A DNA stretch of 64,000 bases from a bacterium (GTDB lineage: Bacteria > Zixibacteria > MSB-5A5 > CAIYYT01), in contig JADJGC010000011.1 in the NCBI GenBank assembly GCA_016708315.1, positions 24,282 through 88,281 on the forward strand, written 5' to 3'. Of the stretch, positions 17,615 through 26,608 are shown piece after piece. Made by a program: the position numbers and the translations under genes. The notes under the pieces were generated by a model. It was not told where the DNA came from, ran no database searches, and was given only the letters and a program-made list of their open reading frames with translations. The number at the start of each line of letters is the position of its first letter. Positions within the stretch are counted from its first letter, which is position 1.

Positions 17615-18751
17615 ATGGCTGATGTAAGATTACTACAGGGAAATGAGGCTGTGGTTGAGGGCGCCATGCTCGGAGGACTGACATTCTTTGCCGGTTATCC
17701 GATTACTCCTTCTACCGAAGTCGCCGAAGGTTTGGCGCGCAAGCTGCCCAAGGTTGGCGGCAAGTTTATCCAAATGGAAGATGAAATCGCCTCAATGGCA
17801 GCCATCATCGGTGCTGCTTGTACAGGCGCTAAGACTATGACCGCGACCTCGGGTCCGGGATTTTCGCTGATGCAGGAGAATCTCGGCTACGCCTATATCG
17901 CAGAAGTGCCCTGCGTTATTGTCAACGTACAGCGCGGCGGCCCGTCAACGGGATTGCCCACCAAGGTGGCGCAGGCCGATACCATGCAGGCCCGCTGGGG
18001 TACGCACGGCGATTATGTAGCTATCGCACTCGCCCCGCAGTCTGTGGAAGAAACGATTATGCTCACGATTCGGGCGATGAATCTCTCCGAAGAATATCGC
18101 ACGCCGGTGATTCTGCTTCTGGACGAAGTCCTTGGCCACATGCGCGAGAAAGTCGTAATGCCGGAGCCGGGAACGTTCAAAGTCGTTAATCGCACCAAGC
18201 CGACTGTGCCGGCAAACTGGTATAAGCACTTCGAAATCACACCAAGCTTCAAATCGCCAATGGCTTCCTTCGGCGACGGATATCGTTTCCACATCACTGG
18301 TCTGACTCACAATGAAGAGGGTTTCCCTACCAGCGAGCCGAAGAAGATTTACGACAAGCTGTTTAAGCTGCAGAATAAGATTATGCGCTATGTCGATGAT
18401 ATTTGCGAGATCGAGACGGATGGCATGGAAGATGCCCACGTCGCAGTCGTCGCCTATGGAAACGTCGCTCGCGCAGCCAAGCAAGCGATTCAGATGGCGC
18501 GTCATCGCCGCATGAAGGTTGGGCAAGTTCGCCCGATTACGATTTGGCCAACGCACGATAAGAAGTACCATGAAATCTTCAGCTCGAAGAGTCTCGAAGT
18601 CATTATCGTGGCCGAATTAAACCAAGGTCAGTATGTCACCGAAATCGAGCGTGTAGCCCCGAAACACGTAAAGGTTGTCAGCATGGCACGCTTCGATTCC
18701 GAACTGATTACGCCCGACCAAATTCTCAACAAGATTAAGGAGGTGAGGTAA
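17615..18751 (+). CDS. korA: 2-oxoglutarate:ferredoxin oxidoreductase alpha subunit
   Basis: The start at 17615 is fixed by AGGAGG at 17605-17610; reading further upstream would overlap korD. 378 residues. The pyrimidine-binding domain begins with LLQGNEAVVEGAMLGG and FFAGYPITPSTEVAE, followed by the MTATSGPGFSLMQE segment, all typical of KorA/VorA. It supplies part of the thiamine-pyrophosphate site and the CoA-binding transketolase C-terminal domain. Substrate preference between 2-oxoglutarate and other 2-oxoacids is inferred from the sucCD and mdh neighbours. Confidence 0.92.
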   Translation: MADVRLLQGNEAVVEGAMLGGLTFFAGYPITPSTEVAEGLARKLPKVGGKFIQMEDEIASMAAIIGAACTGAKTMTATSGPGFSLMQENLGYAYIAEVPCVIVNVQRGGPSTGLPTKVAQADTMQARWGTHGDYVAIALAPQSVEETIMLTIRAMNLSEEYRTPVILLLDEVLGHMREKVVMPEPGTFKVVNRTKPTVPANWYKHFEITPSFKSPMASFGDGYRFHITGLTHNEEGFPTSEPKKIYDKLFKLQNKIMRYVDDICEIETDGMEDAHVAVVAYGNVARAAKQAIQMARHRRMKVGQVRPITIWPTHDKKYHEIFSSKSLEVIIVAELNQGQYVTEIERVAPKHVKVVSMARFDSELITPDQILNKIKEVR

Positions 18752-18752
18752 G

Positions 18753-19580
18753 ATGTTGCAGAAATCTGATGTTATTCATCAATACTTGCGCCCCAAAAAG
18801 GCATTCCCGAACGTCTGGTGTCCCGGTTGCGGGATCGGCATCGTTATGGGATCACTCGTTCGCGCAATCGACAAGCTCCAGATTGCCCGCGACGATATCA
18901 CGCTCGTGTCAGGTATCGGCTGCTCATCGCGACTGCCGGTTTACCTCGACTTCAACACGTTGCACACAACGCACGGCCGCGCCTTGGCTTTTGCTACCGG
19001 CGTCAAGCTTGCCAAACCGAAAATGAAAGTCATCGTCATAACCGGTGACGGCGATTGTCTTGCCATTGGCGGCAATCACTTCATCCATGCCGCTCGGCGC
19101 AACATTGATATCACCACCATCCTGATCAATAACATGATCTATGGCATGACCGGCGGACAGTTCTCGCCGACCACGCCGTCGGAGGCATTTGCCACGACTT
19201 CTCCCTACGGCAACAAGGAAAATCAATTCGATATTCCGAAACTTGCCATGGCTGCCGGAGCGAGCTATGTCGCTCGCGGAACGGTCTATCATGTCAATCA
19301 ACTTGATGAGTTGATTACCGAGGCAATCACCAAGAAAGGCTTCTCCGTCGTCGAAGCATTCTCCAACTGCCATACCTATTTCGGCCGCCTCAATCGCGCC
19401 GGTGATGCAGTGAAGATGATTGATGACATGAAGAAGAACGTCATCCCGCTCAAGGCTGCTGCCAAGATGCCGCCGGAGAAACTTGAGGGCAAGATGCTTA
19501 CCGGTGTCTTTGCCGATCTCGAGAAGGAAGAATATTGTGACCGCTATGACCAACTTATCGAAAGTCTGAAAGGGAAATAG
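18753..19580 (+). CDS. korB: 2-oxoglutarate:ferredoxin oxidoreductase beta subunit
   Basis: 275 residues, thiamine pyrophosphate-binding. WCPGCGIGIVMGSLVRA near residue 25 gives the conserved CPGCG, and ITGDGDCLAIGGNHFIHA with NNMIYGMTGGQFSPTTP gives the Mg-ThDP motif (GDGD..N) and active-site loop. It starts one base after korA and ends two bases before korC, so the subunits are translated together. In the complex it carries out decarboxylation and transfers electrons to the ferredoxin subunit. Confidence 0.93.
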   Translation: MLQKSDVIHQYLRPKKAFPNVWCPGCGIGIVMGSLVRAIDKLQIARDDITLVSGIGCSSRLPVYLDFNTLHTTHGRALAFATGVKLAKPKMKVIVITGDGDCLAIGGNHFIHAARRNIDITTILINNMIYGMTGGQFSPTTPSEAFATTSPYGNKENQFDIPKLAMAAGASYVARGTVYHVNQLDELITEAITKKGFSVVEAFSNCHTYFGRLNRAGDAVKMIDDMKKNVIPLKAAAKMPPEKLEGKMLTGVFADLEKEEYCDRYDQLIESLKGK

Positions 19581-19582
19581 CC

Positions 19583-20191
19583 ATGACTCCAAAAACCAAA
19601 GCCAAACAGGCACATGAATCGGCTGAACCCGCGCAGGTCTTTGATCGTTTTGAAATCCGTCTCTCCGGATCGGGTGGACAGGGATTGGTGCTTGCCGGCG
19701 TAATTATTGCCGAAGCAGTATCGACGCTCGACGGCAAAAACGTTGTGCAGACACAGTCCTATGGACCCGAAGCGCGAGGCGGCGCCTCTCGCACCGACCT
19801 GGTCATTTCCGACGGCGAGATTTACTATCCTAAGCCGATGGCGATTGATCTGTTGCTTGCCATGACGCAAGAGTCGTGTGATCTATACCACGGCGGACTC
19901 AAGGACAATGGCGTATTGATTTACGACAGTCACCTGGTCACACAAGTACCGTTTGCCCGCTCGATCGGAATTCCGTTTAGCCAATTAGCACGCCACGAAA
20001 TCGGATTGCCAATGGTTGCCAACGTCATTTCGCTCGGTGCTATCTGTGCAATTACTAAAATCGTATCGGAGGATGCATTGACGAAAATCGTCACCAAACG
20101 CTCCCCGCGTGGAACAGAAGAGAAGAACATGCAGGCTTTGCAGCTCGGGCTCAAAGTCGGCAAAGAAGCATTGGAAGGATCTAAACTGTGA
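19583..20191 (+). CDS. korC: 2-oxoglutarate:ferredoxin oxidoreductase gamma subunit
   Basis: 202 residues. The FEIRLSGSGGQGLVLAG start and the TQSYGPEARGGASRTDLVIS segment define the gamma (catalytic-interface) domain of 2-oxoacid:ferredoxin oxidoreductases. An N-terminal extension of about 20 polar residues precedes the fold. Its stop overlaps the GTG start of ndk by four bases. Confidence 0.92.
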   Translation: MTPKTKAKQAHESAEPAQVFDRFEIRLSGSGGQGLVLAGVIIAEAVSTLDGKNVVQTQSYGPEARGGASRTDLVISDGEIYYPKPMAIDLLLAMTQESCDLYHGGLKDNGVLIYDSHLVTQVPFARSIGIPFSQLARHEIGLPMVANVISLGAICAITKIVSEDALTKIVTKRSPRGTEEKNMQALQLGLKVGKEALEGSKL

Positions 20192-20592
20192 TTGAACGCA
20201 CTCTATTAATGATAAAACCCGACGCCGTTCAGCGTAACCTGATCGGAAAAATCACCGATCGACTCGAAACCGCAGGATTCAAGGTTGTTGAACTCAAGAT
20301 GGTTCACCTTAAGCCTGCCACCGCACGTGAATTCTATAAAGTTCACGAGGGCCGTCCGTTTCTCGATGAACTTGTCGAGTTCATGTCGTCTTCGCCGATA
20401 GTGGCGATGGCGCTCGAGCGCGAAAATGCCGTTGCGGCTCTGCGCGAATTAATCGGTGCCACCGACCCGAAGAAAGCCGCTGTCGGCACCATTCGGCAGA
20501 ACTTCGCCATCGATGTCGGCAAGAACTCCGTTCACGCTTCCGATAGCGTCGAAAACGCCGCCATCGAAATCAAATTCCACTTCGGCTCGTAG
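20188..20592 (+). CDS. ndk: Nucleoside diphosphate kinase
   Basis: 134 residues starting with GTG that overlaps the korC stop (GTGA). The N-terminus ERTLLMIKPDAVQRNLIG and the active-site histidine in NSVHASDSVENA are present; the usual H-G-S-D has Ala instead of Gly. It exchanges gamma-phosphates between nucleoside di- and triphosphates. Next to sucCD and KOR it can redistribute the GTP or ATP made by the succinate-CoA ligase. Confidence 0.93.
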   Translation: MIERTLLMIKPDAVQRNLIGKITDRLETAGFKVVELKMVHLKPATAREFYKVHEGRPFLDELVEFMSSSPIVAMALERENAVAALRELIGATDPKKAAVGTIRQNFAIDVGKNSVHASDSVENAAIEIKFHFGS

Positions 20593-20600
20593 GAACCACT

Positions 20601-20638
20601 GCAATTCAGGGATGCAGGAAATTGTGTCCCTGAACTGC
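20601..20638 (+). other. Hairpin in the ndk-larA gap
   Basis: A 12-base stem (GCAATTCAGGGA at 20601-20612 against 20627-20638, one A-C mismatch) with a 14-base loop lies between the ndk stop and the next start. No U-run follows, so it may be an mRNA-processing or attenuation structure rather than a terminator. Confidence 0.5.
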
Positions 20639-20652
20639 CATAAGAGGGTCGA

Positions 20653-21885
20653 TTGAAAGTCCCAGTTTGGTACTCCGACAACAATGTCGATATTACGCTC
20701 CCCGATAGGGGGAATGTAAAGGTGTTTGATTTGCCGTCCAAACGGTTGCAACCACTTTCGACTTCGCATTGGTTGTCTACTGGCGATACGCCCCTGGAAT
20801 TGAGAGAGTTTCTTGCAAGGGCACAGCGTCTGGTGACTGTCGTCAATGATGCCCATCGTCCAACGCCGACAGCCAGAATACTTGGCGCCATCAAAGAGCA
20901 CATCAGATTCGAGTCTACCAGATTCCTGGTTGCGACCGGACTGCACTCACCAAAGACTTCGGCGCCGCAAGAGCGTCTATTCGGCGACTTACCGATTGCC
21001 GGGAATCTCGTGGTACACGATGCTTACGACGAAGACTCGTTGTGCACATTCGGCCTCGGCAGCAGTTCGATCAAACTCAATCGCGTCTTTGACTGGTGCG
21101 ATGCAATCCTCATCGTTGGTTCGGTCGAACCGCACTACTTCGCCGGTTTCACCGGTGGCCGCAAGATTGTTCTTCCCGGTTGCGCTTCATTTGCGGATGT
21201 CGAACGCAATCACGCTCTCGCCGTACAAGCCGGCAGCCAACCGCTGGCGCGAAACGGCAATCCCGTTTGGGAAGATAGTCAGACCAGAACGCGGGCTCTT
21301 GATAGCAAGAGCCGTTATGCCATCCAGGTTGTATGCGATCACGAAGGGAATATGTTCTACGCAAGTCACGGCGATTGGGATTTGTCTTATCAGCAGGCAT
21401 GCGAGTTTGTCATCGCAAATTACGCCTACGACGTTTCTGAGAAGTATGATGTTGTCATTAGCGTGGTTTATCCGCCGCTTGATCGCAACCTCTACCAGTT
21501 GCAGAAATCTTACGAAAATGTCGCAGCGGTCGTTCGCGATGGCGGAACGATATTGCTGCTTTCCGCATGTCTGGATGGAATCGGCGATGATCGATTCTTG
21601 AAGATCGCCAAGTCGTTGTCCCACAGCGGCGAGATAACAGGAGACGGAAACGAATCTTTGATAATGGGAATCCACAAAGTCAGACGCACAATCGCGCTTG
21701 CCAAGCGGGTCGATCTTGTGCTATGCTCTAAGCTGGATAGTTTACTGCTTGATCACTTGCCGATCACAGCCCGCACAAATGTGCAGGCGGCAATTGATGA
21801 AGCGGTTGCAAAATATGGAGATAATTGCAGAATTGCAGTCGTGCTCGATGCCGGTTCGCAGGTGCTCTATCATCACGCGGCATAA
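20653..21885 (+). CDS. LarA-like (DUF2088) nickel-pincer racemase family protein
   Basis: 410 residues, TTG start with GAGGG upstream. The N-terminal part has the NDAHRPTPTARILGA motif and ATGLHSPKTS, and the middle has VEPHYFAGFTGGRKIVLPG, matching the lactate racemase N-domain family. LarA uses a nickel pincer cofactor to racemise lactate, and relatives racemise or epimerise other 2-hydroxyacids. Placed between ndk and malate dehydrogenase it may act on malate or another hydroxyacid, which is inference. No larB, larC or larE cofactor genes are in the window. Confidence 0.82.
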   Translation: MKVPVWYSDNNVDITLPDRGNVKVFDLPSKRLQPLSTSHWLSTGDTPLELREFLARAQRLVTVVNDAHRPTPTARILGAIKEHIRFESTRFLVATGLHSPKTSAPQERLFGDLPIAGNLVVHDAYDEDSLCTFGLGSSSIKLNRVFDWCDAILIVGSVEPHYFAGFTGGRKIVLPGCASFADVERNHALAVQAGSQPLARNGNPVWEDSQTRTRALDSKSRYAIQVVCDHEGNMFYASHGDWDLSYQQACEFVIANYAYDVSEKYDVVISVVYPPLDRNLYQLQKSYENVAAVVRDGGTILLLSACLDGIGDDRFLKIAKSLSHSGEITGDGNESLIMGIHKVRRTIALAKRVDLVLCSKLDSLLLDHLPITARTNVQAAIDEAVAKYGDNCRIAVVLDAGSQVLYHHAA

Positions 21886-21914
21886 CGGGCACATAGAATC
21901 CTTAGGAGGATGTT

Positions 21915-22841
21915 ATGAGAAAAAAAGTATCGGTCATCGGAGCGGGTAACGTCGGCGCGGCAGTCGCGCAGTACCTTGCCGAAGACAACGTTTGCGACAT
22001 CACCATCTTCGACGTCGTTGAAGGTCTGCCGCAGGGAAAAGCTCTGGATCTGCTTCAGGCCGGTCCGGTGCGCGGCTACGATGTCAGCATTCGCGGCACC
22101 AATGACTTCTCTGAACTCAAAGGCTCGGACATTGTCGTTCATACAGCCGGTTTGGCGCGCAAGCCCGGAATGTCCCGCGAAGATCTCTTGACGAAAAATG
22201 CCGAAATCATCGGCACCGTTGCCAAGAGCGTCAAAGAACATGCCGAACATGCGATGATCATCATGGTCGCCAATCCGCTTGACCTGATGACCTTCCACGC
22301 CTACAAGATCACCGGTTTCCCGTCGAATCGTGTTTTCGGTCAGGCCGGAATTCTCGATTCAATCCGCTTCCGTACTTTCGTCGGTTTGGAACTCGGCATT
22401 GCCCAGACCGAGACCGAAGCCATGGTTCTCGGCGGTCACGGCGACACGATGGTTCCGCTTCCGCGCTACACTACGGTTGCGGGCGTTCCGATTACCGAAT
22501 TGATGCCGAAAGAGCGTATCGATGCTCTTGCCAAGCGCACCATCGACGGCGGCGCTGAAATCGTCGCTCTCCTCAAGACCGGTTCAGCATACTACGCTCC
22601 GGCGGCGGCCTCGGTCGAAATGGTTAAGGCTGTGCTGTTCGATTCCAAGAAGGTCTTCCCGTGCTCGGCGCTCCTTACCGGCCAGTACGGTATCAAGGAC
22701 ATCTATATCGGCGTTCCGGTCGTCCTTGGCGCCGGCGGTGTCGAGAAGATTTACGAACTTAAGCTCGAAGCAGCCGAACTGGCGGCGTTGCAGAAATCTG
22801 CCGCTACCTATAAGGACCACCTCAAGGTTCTCGGCTACTAA
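21915..22841 (+). CDS. mdh: Malate dehydrogenase (NAD-dependent)
   Basis: 308 residues with AGGAGG before the ATG. The N-terminal nucleotide motif VIGAGNVGAAVAQYLA, the substrate loop TAGLARKPGMSR (one loop Arg plus Lys), MVANPLDLMTF, and the catalytic His in LGGHGDTMVPLPR place it in the LDH-like malate dehydrogenase group. It interconverts malate and oxaloacetate and completes the TCA block begun by sucCD. Confidence 0.95.
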   Translation: MRKKVSVIGAGNVGAAVAQYLAEDNVCDITIFDVVEGLPQGKALDLLQAGPVRGYDVSIRGTNDFSELKGSDIVVHTAGLARKPGMSREDLLTKNAEIIGTVAKSVKEHAEHAMIIMVANPLDLMTFHAYKITGFPSNRVFGQAGILDSIRFRTFVGLELGIAQTETEAMVLGGHGDTMVPLPRYTTVAGVPITELMPKERIDALAKRTIDGGAEIVALLKTGSAYYAPAAASVEMVKAVLFDSKKVFPCSALLTGQYGIKDIYIGVPVVLGAGGVEKIYELKLEAAELAALQKSAATYKDHLKVLGY

Positions 22842-22874
22842 GTCGTTATTCCTATAATTAGAACCCCACAGTTT

Positions 22875-22940
22875 CCCCTCTCCCGCCTGCGGCGGGAGAG
22901 GGGTAGGTCAACGATCCCGATTTATCGGGGGGTGAGGGCG
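22875..22940. repeat. REP-like palindrome, copy 1
   Basis: A 13-bp perfect arm (CCCCTCTCCCGCC at 22875-22887) with a TGC loop and its complement at 22891-22903 follows mdh. It is followed by a spacer holding a second small hairpin (CCCGA..TCGGG) and then GGTGAGGGCG. The same palindrome plus GGTGAGGGCG recurs at 40168-40210. Perfect long GC arms in intergenic DNA are typical of dispersed REP elements. Confidence 0.75.
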
Positions 22941-22949
22941 CCAAATCCA

Positions 22950-23537
22950 ATGTCTTTATTCTCGACACTTCCTGTCTCATTGCACAAAGTAAAGACCCAC
23001 TCCAGCGTTCTTATTGTTCTTTCTGGAATCGCCATCACCGGTTTCTTGGCTCTTGGTTCGATAATTGCATTGGCGATACACTCCCGAGATCCTATACCAA
23101 ACCAGCTTCTTGCCGCTTTCTTTTCTTCGATTATTCTGTCGTTGTTTCTTTGGCTGGTTAGAAGACAATTCGTGTGGCTACTCGACGATGGAATAATCAA
23201 GGGGATTCAGCTTGGTTCGAATAAGGTCTTTGTAGTTAGCGCGGTCCGCTTCACTGACGTAGGCTCATTATACGCCCACTGCGATTCTGGTTCATTTTTC
23301 GATAATACCGGGTACAGTTTTAGTATAGGCAGCAATTGCGGTTGGTTTCGCGGCGTGTCCTTTTGTGTCAAACATAGCACTGATGCCGCCACTACTCTCG
23401 AATTTCTCATGCTCCGCGTAGACCGTTCGCTTTGGGATCCCGAACTTGAAGACTGGGCGTACTCTTGGCTAAGGAAGCATGGGAAGCATCTCCCCGAATC
23501 GTCTAACCCTCGCCCTCATCGACAATTTATTCCTTGA
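22950..23537 (+). CDS. Hypothetical membrane protein
   Basis: 195 residues from the ATG at 22950. Two hydrophobic helices occur near residues 17-45 (SVLIVLSGIAITGFLALGS) and 55-75 (LAAFFSSIILSLFLWLV), followed by a mostly soluble domain of about 120 residues with several Cys and aromatic residues. No family is recognised. It lies just downstream of the REP-like repeat, with weak ribosome-site support. The coding potential looks real, since the composition is protein-like and the frame is open for nearly 600 bases. The gap 23538-23687 to the next gene shows nothing clear. Confidence 0.55.
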   Translation: MSLFSTLPVSLHKVKTHSSVLIVLSGIAITGFLALGSIIALAIHSRDPIPNQLLAAFFSSIILSLFLWLVRRQFVWLLDDGIIKGIQLGSNKVFVVSAVRFTDVGSLYAHCDSGSFFDNTGYSFSIGSNCGWFRGVSFCVKHSTDAATTLEFLMLRVDRSLWDPELEDWAYSWLRKHGKHLPESSNPRPHRQFIP

Positions 23538-23687
23538 CACTACCCCCACACTCCCCTAACTTGGCACAAATTTCATCAGCCTGCTAAAGGCGCCAGTTGA
23601 GTTGAACAAAGAGACCGTGTGTGCGTCATTATATTGAGGCGTCATCACAAGACCAACTCACTAATTTCGGCGATTTTCGGGAGGAGA

Positions 23688-24908
23688 ATGCACGTCTTGA
23701 ACAAGATCATTTGCGCTATCGCATTCGTGCTTCTCGCTATTTGTATCCCTGCTTTCGCTCAAGAAGATGTAACCCCCACAGCAATCAATTCCCAATCAGT
23801 CCCGGCAGCAGTCCCGGTTCCAGCGCCAGCGACAAATATCGCTGTCATCGATACACCGGATGACAACGGCAGAAGTTTGGAAATCCGCTGGGATCTGTCC
23901 CCTGATGATGCCGCTCTGGTAACCAAGTATCAGATTTTGCGATCGACTTCACAGTCGGGACCATTTGAGATAATTGGTTCGACGACGAAGGGTCAGCACG
24001 AATTCACCAACAACGAGTTAGAACGCGGCACTAAATACTACTACAAAATCGTTAGCCTGAATGAGCCGTTGCTCACGAGCGGACAGGTGCCGTCGACGAG
24101 CGAGTCGTCGATAGTCGGACCGGTCGAGCCGATAGCACAGTGGTTCAACATGCGTCGAATTTGGATTCTGATTTGGACTTTAGTAGTTTGCGGAGCGATC
24201 CTATTCTACATTTCGCAAGCCAAAGCCGGCAAAGCACTCTATGTCCGCAAAATCGCCGGTATCGATGCCGTCGACGAAGCAATTGGACGTGCCACGGAAA
24301 TGGGCCGAAAGGTCTTCTACGTACCCGGCATTCAGGATATGGACGATGTCCAAACCATCGCTGCAGTAATTATCTTAGGCCGTGTAGCGCGCATTGCCGC
24401 TGAAAACGACACGATGCTTGAGGTGCCGGTCTGCAAATCGCTGGTGATGGTGACTGCACGCGAAGCAGTCCGTGAGGCTTACAGTCAAGTGGGACGCCCT
24501 GATGCTTTCCGCGAAGATCAGGTTCACTATGTTACTGACGACCAGTTTGGATATGCGGCTGCAATCGACGGCATGGTTGTCCGCGACAAACCCGCGACTA
24601 TGTTCTACATGGGCGCGTTCTTTGCCGAATCGCTGATTCTGGCAGAAACGGGCAATGCCGCCGGAGCGATTCAGATCGCCGGTACCGGACAGCCGTCGCA
24701 GTTGCCGTTCTTTGTCGCCTCGTGCGACTACACGCTCATCGGCGAAGAGCTTTTTGCTGCCAGCGCCTATCTTGCTCGTGAACCAAAGTTACTTGGTTCG
24801 CTCAAAGGTCAGGACTTTGCCAAGGGGCTTTTCTTGGTGGCAATCATTCTTGGCATCATATTCGAATTGCTTACAGTTCCTTTCATCAAGATTCTACAGG
24901 TTAGCTAA
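23688..24908 (+). CDS. Cassette 1 subunit A: FN3-domain membrane protein, DUF6754-like
   Basis: 406 residues; start supported by GGGAGGAGA. It has a signal peptide (1-24, cleavage after AFA), a fibronectin-III-like domain near 48-130 (IRWDLSPDD, then RGTKYYYKIVS), a transmembrane helix 158-177, a conserved cytoplasmic domain 181-375 and a final helix near 385-403. The conserved domain carries DEAIGRATEMGR, DMDDVQTIA, ILGRVARIAAE and PFFVASCDYTLIGEELFAAS, all repeated in copies 2 and 3. I believe the domain corresponds to the family named DUF6754 (name from memory). It is the first gene of a four-gene unit A-B-C-D. Function unknown; the topology suggests a sensor or scaffold joining an outside FN3 domain to an inside domain. 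Confidence 0.78.
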   Translation: MHVLNKIICAIAFVLLAICIPAFAQEDVTPTAINSQSVPAAVPVPAPATNIAVIDTPDDNGRSLEIRWDLSPDDAALVTKYQILRSTSQSGPFEIIGSTTKGQHEFTNNELERGTKYYYKIVSLNEPLLTSGQVPSTSESSIVGPVEPIAQWFNMRRIWILIWTLVVCGAILFYISQAKAGKALYVRKIAGIDAVDEAIGRATEMGRKVFYVPGIQDMDDVQTIAAVIILGRVARIAAENDTMLEVPVCKSLVMVTAREAVREAYSQVGRPDAFREDQVHYVTDDQFGYAAAIDGMVVRDKPATMFYMGAFFAESLILAETGNAAGAIQIAGTGQPSQLPFFVASCDYTLIGEELFAASAYLAREPKLLGSLKGQDFAKGLFLVAIILGIIFELLTVPFIKILQVS

Positions 24909-24925
24909 GGGAAAGCATCGGCACA

Positions 24926-25597
24926 ATGAAACGCGAAGTCCCATTCATTATTACGCTCGTCGTCGGTATCGCTTTCATTGTCCAGTATTTTGTCCCGCAC
25001 CCTCCGTTTGATAGTTTCGAAGACACTTTCAATAATTGGTTTGCAATTGTCGGATCATTCGCGATCTGGCTTGGCGCATTGAGCTTATTCAAGATGGCTA
25101 TGCTACGAGTCGCTCGGAAGCAGCATGACTGGCCGTTGTCGTTGGTGATCATCGTTTGCTTCTTAATGATGGTTGTAGTCGGGTTTATCGATGGTTATAC
25201 CGGCCTCAACAATTCGCCGCCGACTTCATTCCGCGATCCGGGAACCAATTTTGATTGGCTCTACATGTATATTTACACGCCTTTGTCTTCGACAATGTTC
25301 GCGATTTTGGCGTTCTTTGTAGCCTCGGCATCGTACCGCGCGTTTCGCGCCCGCAATACACAGGCAACGCTGTTGCTGCTTGCCGGATTCTTCGTGATGC
25401 TTGGGCGTGTGCCGCTGGGCGATATCCTGTCAGGATTCATGCCTGATGGATTCCAGGCTTCTGACCTTGCAAGTTGGTTGATGAATTACCCGCATAATGC
25501 CGGTCAAAGAGCAATCAAGATCGGAGTGGCGCTTGGTATTGTGTCGACATCGCTTCGCATCATTTTGGGCATCGAGAGGTCGCACCTTGAAGGATAG
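24926..25597 (+). CDS. Cassette 1 subunit B: six-helix membrane protein
   Basis: 223 residues with about six hydrophobic helices. The conserved core shared with the other two copies is LSSTMFAILAFFVASASYRAFRARN followed by a LGR.PLG turn and a terminal QRAIKIGVALG..LRIILGIER motif. No catalytic motif is seen. It starts 17 bases after subunit A and ends six bases before C. It probably forms the membrane core of a complex with A, C and D. Confidence 0.72.
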   Translation: MKREVPFIITLVVGIAFIVQYFVPHPPFDSFEDTFNNWFAIVGSFAIWLGALSLFKMAMLRVARKQHDWPLSLVIIVCFLMMVVVGFIDGYTGLNNSPPTSFRDPGTNFDWLYMYIYTPLSSTMFAILAFFVASASYRAFRARNTQATLLLLAGFFVMLGRVPLGDILSGFMPDGFQASDLASWLMNYPHNAGQRAIKIGVALGIVSTSLRIILGIERSHLEG

Positions 25598-25603
25598 TTC
25601 ACT

Positions 25604-26593
25604 ATGAAGAAGATGATCTTACCGGGCATATTCGGATTAGTCGTTCTGATCGCGTTGATCCAGACGATTGTGGATGAGCCGTTCAAGCTCGCGTTTTCGA
25701 GCACGGTTTCGATTATCGTCGCAGTTATACTTCTTTTAGCGCTTGTTGGAGTCCTTGTTCTGACCGTTCGCGGTCATATGATCGAACGCCGCACCGTTTT
25801 TGTGTTCATTGGCGTCGCGTTGATGCTCCCCTTTTTCATGACACTGGCACTCGAGATTAAGGTCTCGCCTGAAGTGCAGAAAATCTACGATGCCTTAGAA
25901 AAACTCCCGCCGGGTTCAAAAGTACTCGCTGCCTTTGACTATGATCCACCGTCAGCACCGGAACTTCAGCCGATGGCAGATGCCTTCATGGCGTATGCAT
26001 TCAAGCACGATCTCAAGGTTATCATCATGGGGCTTTGGCCGCAAGGTCCACAGCAAGCCAATATGGCAGTGCGTAGAGCACTTGAAGAGCCGGAAGTTAT
26101 CGCTAAGAATCCAGTTTATGGTACTGACTACGTCAATTTGGGATTCCAATCAGGCAATGAGTTCGTAATTCAGAGTATGGGCGGCGCGTTCCGTACCATG
26201 TTCCCGCGCGACATTTACAACACGCCGTACAGCGACGTTCCGTTGCTAAAGGGTGTGGAGAATTTCTCCAATATTGATTTTGTGATGAATTTCTCTGCTG
26301 GTTATCCCGGTACGAAAGAATGGGTGCAGATCGCGGTCGATCGCTTTGGTGTCCAGGTTGGCGCCGGCAATACAGCCGTTCAAGCACCGGAGATGTATCC
26401 GTACCTCGCTGCCAAACAGTTGACCGGATTAGCCGGGGGAATGGTTGGAGCTGCAGAGTTTGAGCTGGCATCCAATGAAATCGGCAAGGCAGCCTCCGCG
26501 TTGTTGGCGCAGGTATTCTCGCATGCCGTAGTCATTGCATTCATCATCATTGGTAATGTCGCGTTCTTCCTGAGCAAGCGGAGGAGAGAGTAA
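25604..26593 (+). CDS. Cassette 1 subunit C: membrane-anchored alpha/beta-domain protein
   Basis: 329 residues. Three N-terminal helices (to about residue 85) are followed by a soluble domain of about 210 residues and one C-terminal helix (VVIAFIIIGNVAFFLS). The soluble part begins LPPGSKVLAAFDYDPP and contains GTDYVNLGFQSGNE, NIDFVMNFSAGYPG and MVGAAEFE, all kept in copies 2 and 3. The alternating strand-helix pattern resembles a Rossmann-like or periplasmic-binding fold, which is inference. No known family recalled. Confidence 0.72.
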   Translation: MKKMILPGIFGLVVLIALIQTIVDEPFKLAFSSTVSIIVAVILLLALVGVLVLTVRGHMIERRTVFVFIGVALMLPFFMTLALEIKVSPEVQKIYDALEKLPPGSKVLAAFDYDPPSAPELQPMADAFMAYAFKHDLKVIIMGLWPQGPQQANMAVRRALEEPEVIAKNPVYGTDYVNLGFQSGNEFVIQSMGGAFRTMFPRDIYNTPYSDVPLLKGVENFSNIDFVMNFSAGYPGTKEWVQIAVDRFGVQVGAGNTAVQAPEMYPYLAAKQLTGLAGGMVGAAEFELASNEIGKAASALLAQVFSHAVVIAFIIIGNVAFFLSKRRRE

Positions 26594-26608
26594 CCACTCG
26601 GATCGACT

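Noticed and set aside
18924..19613. Long minus-strand open frame opposite korB
   Set aside because: Shadow of the korB gene, which has the ThDP motif on the plus strand.
20846..21601. Alternative plus-strand frame within the LarA-like gene
   Set aside because: Arg/Ser-rich composition, no ribosome site, and fully inside a gene with family motifs.
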